From assembly GCF_014489115.1 (NCBI RefSeq), contig NZ_JACTAH010000001.1, positions 1,178,001 to 1,242,000 of the forward strand: a DNA stretch of 64,000 nucleotides, read 5' to 3'. This stretch comes from Thauera sedimentorum (GTDB lineage: Bacteria; Pseudomonadota; Gammaproteobacteria; Burkholderiales; Rhodocyclaceae). The notes below the pieces were generated by a model. That model searched no databases. It saw only the letters and a program-made list of their open reading frames with translations, and had not been told where the DNA came from. Below, one piece after another: positions 38,367-51,386 of this stretch; position 1 is the stretch's first letter, and each line of letters starts with the position of its first letter. A program made the position numbers and the translations under genes.

Positions 38367-38897
38367 CTACTGGCATTCCCGATCAAGAAAGGCCTGAATC
38401 TGTGCAGCCTGTTGTTCGCGGGCTGCGTCATCGAGGAACTCCCTGCTGCCGTCCTCGTTGAAGCGGGCGACCCGCTGTCCACCCTGTAGTGCGGCGAGCT
38501 GCGCACGTGCCTGGCTGCAGGCACGCTGTCGCTCCTCCTCGCGTTTGGCGTCCGCCTCGGCTTTTGCCTGGGCCTCGGCCTCTTCCGCGCGGCGCTTGCG
38601 GAACTCCAGCTCGCGTTCGGCAAGGGTGGGCGGACTCTGCGGCTGAGCGGCACCCTGGGCGGCCTCCGTCGCGGCTCCGCCTTCTTCCGGTTCTGCCTGT
38701 GGAGGCGGAGGCGGGCGGCGCGCCGGACCAATGACCTTGACGTCCCCGGTCTTTGGCGGGGTGTCCGCGTAATGCGTGCGGCCATCCTTGTCGGTCCAGG
38801 TGTAGATCTGCGCCGCGGCGGAGAATGCGGCGAACAGCGCGCCCAGCAGGACGGCGGCGCGGGCGGAGGTGGCAAACGGGGCTCTGTGGATGGCCAT
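38367..38897 (-). CDS. DUF4124-domain exported protein
   Basis: A 176-residue protein with a signal peptide (AAVLLGALFAAFSAAAQ) followed directly by the DUF4124 motif IYTWTDKDGRTHYADTPP. A Pro-rich spacer and a long charged coiled-coil-like region (RELEFRKRRAEEAEAQAKAE and on) follow. It probably sits in the periplasm or at the cell envelope. Function is unknown. It diverges from guaB. Confidence 0.85.
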   Translation of the reverse strand: MAIHRAPFATSARAAVLLGALFAAFSAAAQIYTWTDKDGRTHYADTPPKTGDVKVIGPARRPPPPPQAEPEEGGAATEAAQGAAQPQSPPTLAERELEFRKRRAEEAEAQAKAEADAKREEERQRACSQARAQLAALQGGQRVARFNEDGSREFLDDAAREQQAAQIQAFLDRECQ

Positions 38898-38926
38898 GGC
38901 TGCGGATTTCCCTGATGTTGCACTGC

Positions 38927-40443
<1,517 letters not shown>

Positions 40444-40505
40444 TCGACGCGATCCTGATCCGAGGCGGCCGCGGCCGCCTCTCTTCTTTTCCGGAAGACG
40501 ATTCC

Positions 40506-42071
<1,566 letters not shown>

Positions 42072-42211
42072 TCCGCATCTAGCGCCACACGCCGCCGGGC
42101 CGCCAACGCGCCCGCGGCGGCGGACTCGGGACGGCGCATGTGCGGCCGCACAGGATCGCCATAGAGCTTGTCTGACTGGCGCCTGCGCCTTGCACCGCGA
42201 TGGTGCGCAGC

Positions 42212-42240
42212 TTGATTGACGTTTACGTTAACGTCAGAAT
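42212..42240 (+). promoter_or_regulatory. Promoter overlapped by LiuR-like operator
   Basis: TTGATT (42212-42217), a 17-bp spacer and CAGAAT (42235-42240) form a sigma-70-type promoter. The dyad TGACGTT-TACGTT-AACGTCA (42217-42236) fills the spacer. This sequence resembles the TTTACGTTTACGTAAAC-type sites of MerR-family LiuR regulators of branched-chain and fatty acid catabolism. No regulator gene is adjacent. Confidence 0.6.
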
Positions 42241-42318
42241 GCGCGTCTTCGTCCGGCGCCCAGCCGCCGGCGGTACGGATTTCCCGCACAGCGGGCCGCA
42301 TTGACCCAAGGAGACGCC

Positions 42319-44007
42319 ATGACCGCCCTCGAGCAGTTCCTGCAGGCGCGCGACTTTCTGCTCGCGCATCGCACCGACTACGCCACCGCCTACGCCGGTT
42401 TCCGCTGGCCGCAGCTCACCGAGTTCAACTGGGCGCTGGATTACTTCGACGTCATGGCCAGGGGCAACGACGCGCCCGCGCTGTGGATCGTCGAGGAGGA
42501 CGGTCGGGAGGCGCGCCTGAGCTTTGCCGAGATGTCGCGGCGCTCCAACCAGGTGGCCAACTGGCTGCGCGCGCAGGGCGTCAAGCGCGGCGAGCGCATC
42601 CTGCTGATGCTGGGCAACGAAGTGCCGCTGTGGGAAACCATGCTGGCGGCGATCAAGCTGGGCGCGGTGGTGATTCCCGCCACCACGCTGCTCACCGCCG
42701 ACGACCTGGCCGACCGCCTGGAGCGCGGCCAGGTGGCGCACGTGGTGATCGGCGCCGCCCACGCGGACAAGTTCGCGGATCTCTCCGGCAGCTACACCCG
42801 CATCGTGGTCGGCGGCGCCCGCGAGGGCTGGCTGGACTTCGCCGACAGCCATGGCGCACCGGTCGAGTTCGCGCCCGATGGCGTGACCCGCGCCACCGAT
42901 CCGCTGCTGCTGTACTTCACCTCCGGCACCACCTCGCGGCCCAAGCTGGTGCAGCACACCCACCAGTCCTATCCGGTGGGCCACCTGTCCACCATGTACT
43001 GGATCGGCCTGCAGCCGGGCGACCGCCACATGAACATCAGCTCGCCGGGCTGGGCCAAGCACGCCTGGAGCTGCTTCTTCGCGCCGTGGAACGCGGGTGC
43101 CTGCGTGTTCCTCTACAACTACTCGCGTTTCGACGCCAAGGCGCTGCTCGACGTGCTGGTGAAGTACGAGATCAGCACCCTGTGCGCGCCGCCCACCGTG
43201 TGGCGCATGCTGATCCAGCAGGACCTGGCCGCGGTGAAGACCCAGCTGCGCGAGCTGATCGGCGCGGGCGAGCCGCTCAACCCCGAGGTCATCGAGCAGG
43301 TCAAGCGCGCCTGGGGCATCACCATCCGCGACGGTTTCGGCCAGACCGAGACCACCGCCCAGGTCGGCAACACCCCGGGCCAGGTGCTCAAGCCGGGTTC
43401 GATGGGCCGCCCGCTGCCGGGCTACCGCATCGCGCTGCTCGACACCGAAGGCCGCGCGTCGACCGAAGGCGAGATCTCGCTGCCGCTGGACGCGCGTCCG
43501 CTCGGCCTGATGGCGGGCTACGCCGGTGATGAGGACAAGACCGCCGAGGTGATGCGCGACGGTCACTACCACACCGGTGACGTGGCCAGTATCGACGAGG
43601 ACGGCTACATCACCTACGTCGGCCGTGCGGACGACGTGTTCAAGGCCTCCGACTACCGCATCAGCCCCTTCGAGCTGGAAAGCGTGCTGATCGAGCACCC
43701 CGCAGTGGCCGAAGCCGCGGTGGTGCCCAGCCCGGACCCGGTGCGCCTGGCCGTGCCCAAGGCCTGCGTGATCCTCGCCCCCGGCCATCAGCCGAGCGCC
43801 GAGCTGGCGCGCGACATCCTGGCCTTCGCGCGTGGCAAGCTCGCGCCTTACAAGCGCATCCGTCGGCTCGCCTTCGTCGATCTGCCCAAGACCATCTCCG
43901 GCAAGATCCGCCGCGTGGAGTTGCGCAAGGCCGAGGAAGGGCGTGACGCGACGGTACGCGCCGAGCATGAGTTCTTCGAGGAAGACTTCCCCGACCTCAA
44001 GGGCTGA
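42319..44007 (+). CDS. Acyl-CoA synthetase (medium-chain/MACS-like)
   Basis: A 562-residue AMP-forming ligase. It has the P-loop YFTSGTTSRPKLVQHTHQS, GFGQTETT, YHTGDVASIDEDGYI, and the C-terminal catalytic Lys in PKTISGKIRRVELRK. It activates a carboxylic acid with ATP and CoA; the set of motifs is closest to medium-chain or branched acyl-CoA synthetases. The start at 42319 has GGAGACG upstream. The LiuR-like operator supports a role in branched-chain or acyl degradation. Its 3' end overlaps the convergent MFS gene by 11 bp. Confidence 0.87.
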   Translation: MTALEQFLQARDFLLAHRTDYATAYAGFRWPQLTEFNWALDYFDVMARGNDAPALWIVEEDGREARLSFAEMSRRSNQVANWLRAQGVKRGERILLMLGNEVPLWETMLAAIKLGAVVIPATTLLTADDLADRLERGQVAHVVIGAAHADKFADLSGSYTRIVVGGAREGWLDFADSHGAPVEFAPDGVTRATDPLLLYFTSGTTSRPKLVQHTHQSYPVGHLSTMYWIGLQPGDRHMNISSPGWAKHAWSCFFAPWNAGACVFLYNYSRFDAKALLDVLVKYEISTLCAPPTVWRMLIQQDLAAVKTQLRELIGAGEPLNPEVIEQVKRAWGITIRDGFGQTETTAQVGNTPGQVLKPGSMGRPLPGYRIALLDTEGRASTEGEISLPLDARPLGLMAGYAGDEDKTAEVMRDGHYHTGDVASIDEDGYITYVGRADDVFKASDYRISPFELESVLIEHPAVAEAAVVPSPDPVRLAVPKACVILAPGHQPSAELARDILAFARGKLAPYKRIRRLAFVDLPKTISGKIRRVELRKAEEGRDATVRAEHEFFEEDFPDLKG

Positions 44008-45286
44008 CGCGCTGCTTGCAGCCGGTTTCCTGCGAGAACAGCGACAGCGCCAGCGACAGCGCGATGCATGCTGCGATCAGCAGGAAGCCGGCCTGGAAGG
44101 CTTCGGGCGGATAGATCCGCACGCCGCCTTCCAGCACGCCGGTCCAGTGGCGGTCCAGCACCCAGCCGACCGCCGGCTGCAGCAGCATGCCGCCCATCAG
44201 CGGGCCCATGTTGCACACTCCGGACGCCGTGCCTGCGAGGTGCGGCGGCACCGATTCCTTGTTGAACGCGAAGCCGATGATCAGGTTGCCGGCGGCGAAA
44301 CCGGCCACCAACAGCACCGCGACCAGTGCCGGCAGCGGCAGGTGCACCAGCCCGAGCAGCCCCCAGCACACCAGCGCCACCGCGCAACCGGCCACATGCA
44401 GCGGCTTGCGCCGGCCGATACGTTGCGACCAGGTCCCCATCAGCGGCCCGCCCAGCGCCCAGGCCACCAGCAGGGCGGAGGTGATGGCCGCCGCGCTGCC
44501 CGCGTCCAGACCGTAGGCCTGGCGCAGGTAGGGCACGCCCCACAGGCCGCCGAAGGTGAGCACCGCGCCGGCCACGCCGATGGGTGAGATCAGCAGGATC
44601 CACACGTTGCGGTAACTCAACACCTGCAGCACGCCCTGCAGCACCGAACCGTGGTGGCCGCCGCCTTCCGCCACCGGGTGATGGCTTGCATAGCCGCGGT
44701 CGGCCGGATCGTTGCGCACCCGCAGCCAGATGGCCACCGCCAGCAGCGCGGTGACCCCCGCCGAGACCAGCATCACCGGCCGCCAGCCGAAGGCCTCCAC
44801 CAGCATGCGCAGCGGCACGCCGCCGAACACCCCGCCGCAGATGCCGACGAACAGCGCCATGCCCGAGGCCAGCGCGAACTGCTGCGGCGCAAACCAGTGG
44901 GTGGCGAGCTTGAGCATGGAGACGAAGGCCACCGCCACCGAGCCGCCGATCAGCAGGCGGCCGAAGCTCGCCCAGCCCACGTCCGCGCTGAAGGCGAACA
45001 GCACGGTGCCGGCGGCGGCCAGCGCGGCGCCGGCGGTGAGCAGCTTGCGCGCGCCCCAGCGGTCGGCGAGCACACCGGTGGGGATCTGCATGACCACGTA
45101 GGAATAGAAGTAGAAGGCCGACAGGTTGCCCAGCGCGGCGCCGCTGATGGCGAACTCGGCCATCAGCCGGTCGGCCATCACCGCGGGGGCGACGCGTTGG
45201 TAGAAACCGATCAGGTAGAGCAGGGCGCCGAGACCCCAGACGCTCCAGGCCAGGGCGGCGGGCGGAAAACTTTTCTTGTCGGGCAC
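43997..45286 (-). CDS. MFS transporter
   Basis: A 429-residue permease with about 12 membrane segments. The GTG at 45286 is chosen so that the first segment (LAWSVWGLGALLYLIGFYQ) is kept; there is no ATG before it. The loop after segment 2 has GVLADRWGARKLL, the MFS signature, and the second half has TWSQRIGRRKPLHV. It resembles the metabolite/anion symporter branch. The substrate is unknown, but an organic acid would fit the adjacent acyl-CoA synthetase. Confidence 0.88.
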   Translation of the reverse strand: MPDKKSFPPAALAWSVWGLGALLYLIGFYQRVAPAVMADRLMAEFAISGAALGNLSAFYFYSYVVMQIPTGVLADRWGARKLLTAGAALAAAGTVLFAFSADVGWASFGRLLIGGSVAVAFVSMLKLATHWFAPQQFALASGMALFVGICGGVFGGVPLRMLVEAFGWRPVMLVSAGVTALLAVAIWLRVRNDPADRGYASHHPVAEGGGHHGSVLQGVLQVLSYRNVWILLISPIGVAGAVLTFGGLWGVPYLRQAYGLDAGSAAAITSALLVAWALGGPLMGTWSQRIGRRKPLHVAGCAVALVCWGLLGLVHLPLPALVAVLLVAGFAAGNLIIGFAFNKESVPPHLAGTASGVCNMGPLMGGMLLQPAVGWVLDRHWTGVLEGGVRIYPPEAFQAGFLLIAACIALSLALSLFSQETGCKQRVSP

Positions 45287-45369
45287 GGGGGTAAGGTCCG
45301 TCGAGCGGACTTCTTGATGTGATGCGCCCGACGATACCGCGCGGCCGGTGCACGGGGCAAGCCGCGCGC

Positions 45370-47565
45370 TCAGCTGTCGGCTTGTGGCTCTCCGTTGCCG
45401 CCGGACGAGGGCAGGCTGTCGCCGTTGCGCCCGAGGGTGAAGCAGAAGCGTGCGCCCTTGTCCGGCTCGCCGTGCGCCCAGATGTGCCCGCCGTGGCGCT
45501 GGACGATGCGCGCCACGGTTGCCAGGCCGACGCCGGTGCCCTGATAGTCGCGCTCGTGGTGCAGGCGCTGGAAGGCGCCGAACAGCTTGTCGGCGTAGCG
45601 CATGTCGAAGCCGGCGCCGTTGTCGTGCACGCAGTAGCTGCACTCGCCCGATTCGTCGCGCGAATGAATGACGCGGATCTGCGCTTCGTCACGCCGGCTG
45701 GTGAACTTCCAGGCATTGCCGAGCAGGTTCTCCAGCGCGATGCGCAGCAGGCTGGGGTCGGCATCGACATGCAGGCCGGGCTCGATCTCGAAGCTGACCT
45801 TGCGCTGCGGCTCGCTCTGCCTGAGTTCCTGGGCGATCTCCGCCACCATTGCGGAAAGATCGACCTCCTGGCGCTCGAGGTTCTGGCGCGACACGCGGGC
45901 GAGGTTGAGGAGGTCGTCGATCAGCATGCCCATGCGCTGCACCGCCGCGCGCATGCGCTGGAACAGCATGCGGGCTTCGTCGTCGAAGGCCTGGTCGTAG
46001 TCGGTGGCGAGGATCACGCTGTAGCCGTCGATGGCGCGCAAGGGCGCGCGCAGGTCGTGAGACACCGAGTAACTGAAGGCCTCCAGTTCCTTGAGCGCGG
46101 CAGTGAGTTGCGCGGTGCGTTCGGCGACGCGCGATTCGAGCTCGCGGTTCATGTCGCGCATGCTGGCTTCGGTGGCCAGCCGCTCCGAGATGTCAGAGGC
46201 GATGCACAGCAGCCGGTTCTCGCCGTCCAGTTCGATGTTGCGGGCGAAGAAATCGAAGGGCAGGTGCTGGCCGTCGCGAGTGATGAGTTCGGCCCGTGCG
46301 GTCGCCTCGCCGTCCCGCAGGGCGCGCTCCATGCGTTGCTTCAGCAGGGCCTTGTCCTTGGGCGCCACCAGGCGCATCGCCAGCATGTCGGCGATCTCCG
46401 CGTCGTCGTAACCCAAGGTCTGGGCGAAGAAGCGGTTCCACAGCGAGATGGTGCCGTTCGGGCGCACCACCAGCAGGGCGATCGGCAGGCTGTCGACCAG
46501 TGTGCGCGTGAACACGAGCTCGCTTTGCAGCCGCGCCTCGGCACGCTTGCGCTCGGTGATGTCGCCGATCGAGCCGACCATGCGGTAGGCCTGGCCATGC
46601 TCATTGCGCTGGGCCAGTCCGCGGGCCAGCACCCAGCGGAACTCGCCGCCGCGGTCGAGCACGCGGTACTCGCATTCGAAGTGCGGTGTCTGGCCCTTGA
46701 GGTGGGCGATGAGCGCGGACTGGAAGCGCGCGCGGTCCTGCACGTGGATGAGCTTGAGCCATTCGTCGCTGGTAGTGCGCAGGTGCTCGCCCTCCGTGCC
46801 CAGCAGGCTGAGCAGGCGGCTGGAGAGGAACAGCGAGTGGCTGACCGGGTTCCAGTCCCACAGGCCCTCGTTGGTGCCGCGCATGGCCAGCGCGTAGCGG
46901 GTCTCGCTCTCGTTCAGCATGCTCTCGGCCTCGTGCTGGGCCGAGATGTCCTCGACGATGCCGACGCCGCCGCTTACATTGCCGTGAGTGTCGAACACCG
47001 GCGTGGCGCGCAACCTGACGCGGATATGGCGCCCCGACAGGGTGGTGGCGTATTCGCCCGTGTAACGTCCTGGCTGGCCACTCAGGGTGACGCGCAGCGG
47101 ATCGAGGATGCGCGGATCGCGCAGCGTGCTCATGTCCAGGCGGTACAGGGCAGCGGCCGGCGCCTGCAGGATTTCCGCGAAACGGTCGTTGAACTCGGTG
47201 ATGCGCAGGTCGCGGTCGTAGTGGAAGATGCCGACCGGCAGGTTATTCACCAACGAACGGTAGCGCGACTCTTCGGCCTCGAGGCGGCGCAAGGTTTCCG
47301 CACCGGGGTCGGCGGCCTGCTCGGCGTCCGCGGCGGGCGGGTCGGACAGCACGCCGCTGGCGAGCAGGGCGGCCAGCGGGGCGAGCAGCACGAAACCCCA
47401 GAATCTGAGCTCGCCGGCAGCTTCCTGCAGGCCGATGGTTGCGGCCAGCGGGTCGGCAAACAGCACCACGACGATTGCCGTGGCGAGGTAGCCGGAGAGG
47501 CCGCGAATCAAGGGAGCATAGTCACGCCGTGCTGCCTCGTCGCGGGCGGACGCGGGGCAGTTCAT
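45370..47565 (-). CDS. Multi-PAS sensor histidine kinase
   Basis: A 731-residue kinase with two membrane segments near the N-terminus (LSGYLATAIVVVLFADPLAA, LRFWGFVLLAPLAALLASG). Three PAS/PAC units follow (SLVNNLPVGIFHYDRDLRI, MRGTNEGLWDWNPVSHSLF, LVDSLPIALLVVRPNGTIS). A HisKA domain has SYSVSHDLRAPLRAIDGYS (phospho-His) and the ATPase domain ends with DNGAGFDMRYADKLFGAF and GTGVGLATVARIVQRHGG. No response regulator gene is adjacent, so it is an orphan kinase. Confidence 0.95.
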   Translation of the reverse strand: MNCPASARDEAARRDYAPLIRGLSGYLATAIVVVLFADPLAATIGLQEAAGELRFWGFVLLAPLAALLASGVLSDPPAADAEQAADPGAETLRRLEAEESRYRSLVNNLPVGIFHYDRDLRITEFNDRFAEILQAPAAALYRLDMSTLRDPRILDPLRVTLSGQPGRYTGEYATTLSGRHIRVRLRATPVFDTHGNVSGGVGIVEDISAQHEAESMLNESETRYALAMRGTNEGLWDWNPVSHSLFLSSRLLSLLGTEGEHLRTTSDEWLKLIHVQDRARFQSALIAHLKGQTPHFECEYRVLDRGGEFRWVLARGLAQRNEHGQAYRMVGSIGDITERKRAEARLQSELVFTRTLVDSLPIALLVVRPNGTISLWNRFFAQTLGYDDAEIADMLAMRLVAPKDKALLKQRMERALRDGEATARAELITRDGQHLPFDFFARNIELDGENRLLCIASDISERLATEASMRDMNRELESRVAERTAQLTAALKELEAFSYSVSHDLRAPLRAIDGYSVILATDYDQAFDDEARMLFQRMRAAVQRMGMLIDDLLNLARVSRQNLERQEVDLSAMVAEIAQELRQSEPQRKVSFEIEPGLHVDADPSLLRIALENLLGNAWKFTSRRDEAQIRVIHSRDESGECSYCVHDNGAGFDMRYADKLFGAFQRLHHERDYQGTGVGLATVARIVQRHGGHIWAHGEPDKGARFCFTLGRNGDSLPSSGGNGEPQADS

Positions 47566-47567
47566 GA

Positions 47568-48182
<615 letters not shown>

Positions 48183-48196
48183 GGCGAGCCGTCGCG

Positions 48197-48676
48197 ATGC
48201 GCATAGAAGTGAGTCTCTCGCGTCAGGAACTGGCCCTCGTCGGCGACGACGGGGCCTGCATCCGCCGCTATCCGGTATCGACCGCCGCGCGCGGTGCCGG
48301 CGAACTGCAGGACAGCGGCTGCACCCCGCGCGGGCGCCATGTGGTGCGTGCGCGCATCGGCGCCGGGGCGCCGGCAGGCACGGTTTTCCGTGGACGGCGG
48401 CCTACCGGCGAGTGCTGGAGTGCCGAGCTGGCGGCAGCCAACCCGGCGCGCGACTGGATCCTGTCGCGCATCCTGTGGCTCTCGGGCTGCGAGCCCGGGC
48501 GCAACCGCTTGGGCGCGGTCGACAGCATGCGGCGCTACATCTACATCCACGGTACCGGCGACGACCAGCCGATGGGTGAGCCGCGTTCGCACGGCTGTAT
48601 CCGCATGCGCAACCGCGACGTGGTGGAACTGTTCGACCTGGTGGCCGCAGGCACCGAGGTCGTCATCGGGGAGTAA
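48197..48676 (+). CDS. L,D-transpeptidase (YkuD-type), no signal peptide seen
   Basis: A 159-residue YkuD-fold protein. It shows IYIHGTGDDQ and the catalytic SHGCIRMRNRDVVELF (Cys about residue 134). Such enzymes crosslink peptidoglycan or attach lipoprotein in the periplasm, but no signal peptide or membrane segment precedes the domain here. Either export uses another route or the real start is upstream. It lies 15 bp after tadA. Confidence 0.78.
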   Translation: MRIEVSLSRQELALVGDDGACIRRYPVSTAARGAGELQDSGCTPRGRHVVRARIGAGAPAGTVFRGRRPTGECWSAELAAANPARDWILSRILWLSGCEPGRNRLGAVDSMRRYIYIHGTGDDQPMGEPRSHGCIRMRNRDVVELFDLVAAGTEVVIGE

Positions 48677-48680
48677 GGCG

Positions 48681-49115
48681 ATGGAAGATGCTCTGAGCTT
48701 GCGCATTGTGGACTGGCCGGAGGCCGAAGCGCTGGTGATGCCGCTGCGCGAGGCGGTGTTCGTGGTCGAGCAGGGGGTGCCGGCGGAGCTCGAACGCGAC
48801 GAATTCGACGCGGTGAGCCGGCACGCGGTGGCACAGGACACCAACGGGGCGGTGATCGCCACCGGCCGCCTGCTGCCGGACGGACATGTCGGCCGCATGG
48901 CGGTGGCGGCGAACGCTCGTGGTCGCGGCGTCGGTGGCCGGGTGCTGGAAGCGCTGGTGGCGGAAGCGGGTGTGCGCGGGCTGGCCGAGGTGGTGCTCAA
49001 TGCACAGTTGCAGGCGGAGGCCTTCTATCGCCGTCACGGCTTCGTGCCCGAAGGCGGGGTATTCCTGGACGCCGGTATCGAGCATCGCTGCATGCGGCGC
49101 CCCTGCCGGGGGTAG
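48681..49115 (+). CDS. GNAT-family N-acetyltransferase
   Basis: A 144-residue acetyltransferase, close to the ElaA/YjcF-like branch: LREAVFVVEQGVPAELERDEFD, then the acetyl-CoA loop VAANARGRGVGGRVLEAL and LNAQLQAEAFYRRHGFV. It starts four bases after the L,D-transpeptidase gene. The substrate is unknown. Confidence 0.85.
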   Translation: MEDALSLRIVDWPEAEALVMPLREAVFVVEQGVPAELERDEFDAVSRHAVAQDTNGAVIATGRLLPDGHVGRMAVAANARGRGVGGRVLEALVAEAGVRGLAEVVLNAQLQAEAFYRRHGFVPEGGVFLDAGIEHRCMRRPCRG

Positions 49116-49145
49116 GGTGCCGGGCTGTGCCGCGCTAACCGCGGT

Positions 49146-49922
49146 TCAGCCGTCAGCCGATGCTTCGATGGTGAAGCCGTGGGTCGCCTCGCCGGCCAGT
49201 TCGCCGTCTTCCGCCCAGGTCCATTCGCGCAGCCTGACCTGACCGTCGCGCCGGATCGACAGGAAGGTCGAGCAGCGGGTGCCGTAGCCGGGCGCGCGGA
49301 TGAAGGCGGGCGACAGCCAGCGCTCCCACTCCCGGCTGACCCCGGTCTGCGGCAGGTGTTCGTCGGTGGCCGGCTCGCCGTCGCGCAGCAGTGCCAGCAT
49401 GGCGGCTTCGTCCGGTTCGTCGGCCAGGACTGCGGCGAAGCGTTCGCGGGCGAGGCGGACCTTGGGCCAGGGGGTGTCGAGCAAGTGGTTGGACAGGCCG
49501 TAGATGCCCGGCTCCAGCATGCGCACCTCACCCGTGGTGCTGGCGTAGATGCCGAGCCGTTCGCCATCGCCCACCAGCAGGTTGAAGGCGGCGTAATGCG
49601 CGGCGTGTGCGGCGATGCGCGCCAGCGTCTGCGAGGCGTCGTCGTCCGTATCCAGGCAGTCGCGCACCAGCAGGCCGCGCGAGGGCGCGCCTTCGCGGCG
49701 CAGCGTGGGATCGCGGAAATTGGTCAGCGCGGCGAAGCGGCCGTTGCGGCTGACGCCCATCCACGTGCCGCCGCCTTCCAGGTCGCGCCCGGCGAGCACC
49801 TGCGGGCGGTCGGGCCACCAGTGCGCCGCGGACGCGGGGCGGGCGAGGAACTCGTCGCGGTTGGCGGCCACCACCAGCGGATAGTCGTGATGCGCCCGCC
49901 AGGCCAGCACGATCAGGCACAT
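49146..49922 (-). CDS. NRDE (TANGO2-like) family protein
   Basis: A 258-residue protein beginning MCLIVLAWRAHHDYPLVVA, followed by the NRDE motif (AANRDEFLARP) that names the family, and GGTWMGVSRNGRFAALTNFR. The N-terminal Cys could act as an Ntn-type nucleophile after removal of Met. The cellular role is not established; haem handling has been proposed for eukaryotic TANGO2. Its start overlaps the DUF4936 gene by 10 bp. Confidence 0.9.
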   Translation of the reverse strand: MCLIVLAWRAHHDYPLVVAANRDEFLARPASAAHWWPDRPQVLAGRDLEGGGTWMGVSRNGRFAALTNFRDPTLRREGAPSRGLLVRDCLDTDDDASQTLARIAAHAAHYAAFNLLVGDGERLGIYASTTGEVRMLEPGIYGLSNHLLDTPWPKVRLARERFAAVLADEPDEAAMLALLRDGEPATDEHLPQTGVSREWERWLSPAFIRAPGYGTRCSTFLSIRRDGQVRLREWTWAEDGELAGEATHGFTIEASADG

Positions 49923-50218
49923 TCGACGAACTGCTCCAGATGGCGGGCGCTGCCGGTTTCCACCATGTCGGTGAGCTTGTGCTCGGCCACCGCTTCGGTC
50001 AGCGCGTGCTCGAAGCTCGCCGGGCTGGTGACCGCCTCATACACTTCCATCCAGGTGCGGTCGTCGCCGCGACGGTGCATGAGGCGGCCGCTCACCCCGG
50101 TGCGCCGCGCCAGCGCGGCCTGCATGGCGAGGATGCTGGCCGCGGCTTCCGCGTCGTCGATGTCCTCGCGCACGCGGAAGTACACGTAGTAGCTGATCGG
50201 CTCGGTGGCTTGGTCCAT
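49913..50218 (-). CDS. DUF4936-family protein
   Basis: A 101-residue protein reading YYVYFRVREDIDDAEAAASI and LMHRRGDDRTWMEVYEAV, as in the DUF4936 family of betaproteobacteria; the fold looks like a small ferredoxin-like (stress-responsive A/B barrel) domain. Function unknown. It is in one unit with ygfZ (4 bp upstream in transcription) and the NRDE gene. Confidence 0.8.
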   Translation of the reverse strand: MDQATEPISYYVYFRVREDIDDAEAAASILAMQAALARRTGVSGRLMHRRGDDRTWMEVYEAVTSPASFEHALTEAVAEHKLTDMVETGSARHLEQFVECA

Positions 50219-50221
50219 GGT

Positions 50222-51238
50222 TCAGCCCAGGGAGTAGGGAAGGTCGAGGAAGGCGAGGCGCGGGCCGTCGGGGCTGCCCAGATGCACCTCGCCGGTTTCG
50301 TGGCTGCTGGTCTGCAGCACGGCCAGCGCCTCGAAGCCGCCGCCCGGGGCCGGCGCAGCATTGACGATCTGCCCGGCCGACTGTTCGCCGAAGTCCGGTG
50401 CGTAGAGATCGGCAGCCGGTGCGGGCGCGGTGTCGCCGTCGATGCGTACGCGGTACATGCGCTTCTTGAGCTTGCCCAGGTACTGGGTGCGGGCGACGAT
50501 CTCCTGGCCGGGATAGCAGCCCTTGTTGAAGCTCACTCCACCGATGAGCTCGAAGTTGAGCATCTGCGCGACGAAGAGCTCCTGCGTGGCGGCGGTGATC
50601 AGCGGCAGGCCGGCGCGGATCATCGCCAGCGTCCAGGCGTCGGTGCCGGCTGCCTCGGCGCCGGCTTCGCGCAGTGCGGCGAAGCGGGTCGGGGCTGCGT
50701 CGATCGGGACGGCCACCATGTAGCTGTCCGCGGTCAGGCGGATCACGCGGGTGTCGCCCGCGGCCTGATGGCGCATGGCGGCCGCCGGGCGCTGCAGGCC
50801 GGCGGCTTCCAGCACCGCTTCGGCCCGCGGGCCGCTCACGCCGATTAGCGCCAGTTCCTCGTTGGCATCGGTGAGCTTCGCCTTGCTGCGCAGGATGTAC
50901 ATCGACAGCTTCTTGAGCATCGCCGGCTGGATGTCCGCGGCCAGCGCGATCAGATGGCCGTCGGCCTCGCGCCACATCAGCAGGCTGGCCAGCATCCGCC
51001 CCTTGGGGGTGTTGAAGCTGTTCAGCGTGGCGACGTCCTCGGCAAGCTTGTTGACCTCGTTGGACAACAGGTTGTGCAGGAAGGGCGCGGAATCCTCGCC
51101 GCGGCTGCGGAGCAGGCCGAGATGCAGCAAAGGCACCACGATGGTGGCGCCTTCCGCGGGAGCGGGGTCGAAGTGGACATGACCGGCGTCGATGCGGGCG
51201 CCGGCCTTGGCAAGGTAGTCGGTCCAGGTCGTGTTCAT
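50222..51238 (-). CDS. ygfZ: Folate-binding protein YgfZ
   Basis: A 338-residue tetrahydrofolate-dependent protein that helps repair or assembly of Fe-S enzymes such as MiaB. It has the diagnostic motif [13 protein letters not shown] (Cys essential in E. coli) and the GcvT-like N-terminal part ([20 protein letters not shown]). The unit ygfZ-DUF4936-NRDE is transcribed leftward. Confidence 0.92.
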   Translation of the reverse strand: MNTTWTDYLAKAGARIDAGHVHFDPAPAEGATIVVPLLHLGLLRSRGEDSAPFLHNLLSNEVNKLAEDVATLNSFNTPKGRMLASLLMWREADGHLIALAADIQPAMLKKLSMYILRSKAKLTDANEELALIGVSGPRAEAVLEAAGLQRPAAAMRHQAAGDTRVIRLTADSYMVAVPIDAAPTRFAALREAGAEAAGTDAWTLAMIRAGLPLITAATQELFVAQMLNFELIGGVSFNKGCYPGQEIVARTQYLGKLKKRMYRVRIDGDTAPAPAADLYAPDFGEQSAGQIVNAAPAPGGGFEALAVLQTSSHETGEVHLGSPDGPRLAFLDLPYSLG

Positions 51239-51386
51239 GGTTCGGGTCTTGCGAAGTCGGATGGTCGGGGCGGGCGGAATGGTCCGGGCGTCGGGCGCAG
51301 AACGTGCAGTATTATAGAGCCCCCTTGCCCGGGGGCTGCCGCGATGTTTGCGGGGCGTCCGGTGCGCTTTCGGTCATCCGTCACGC

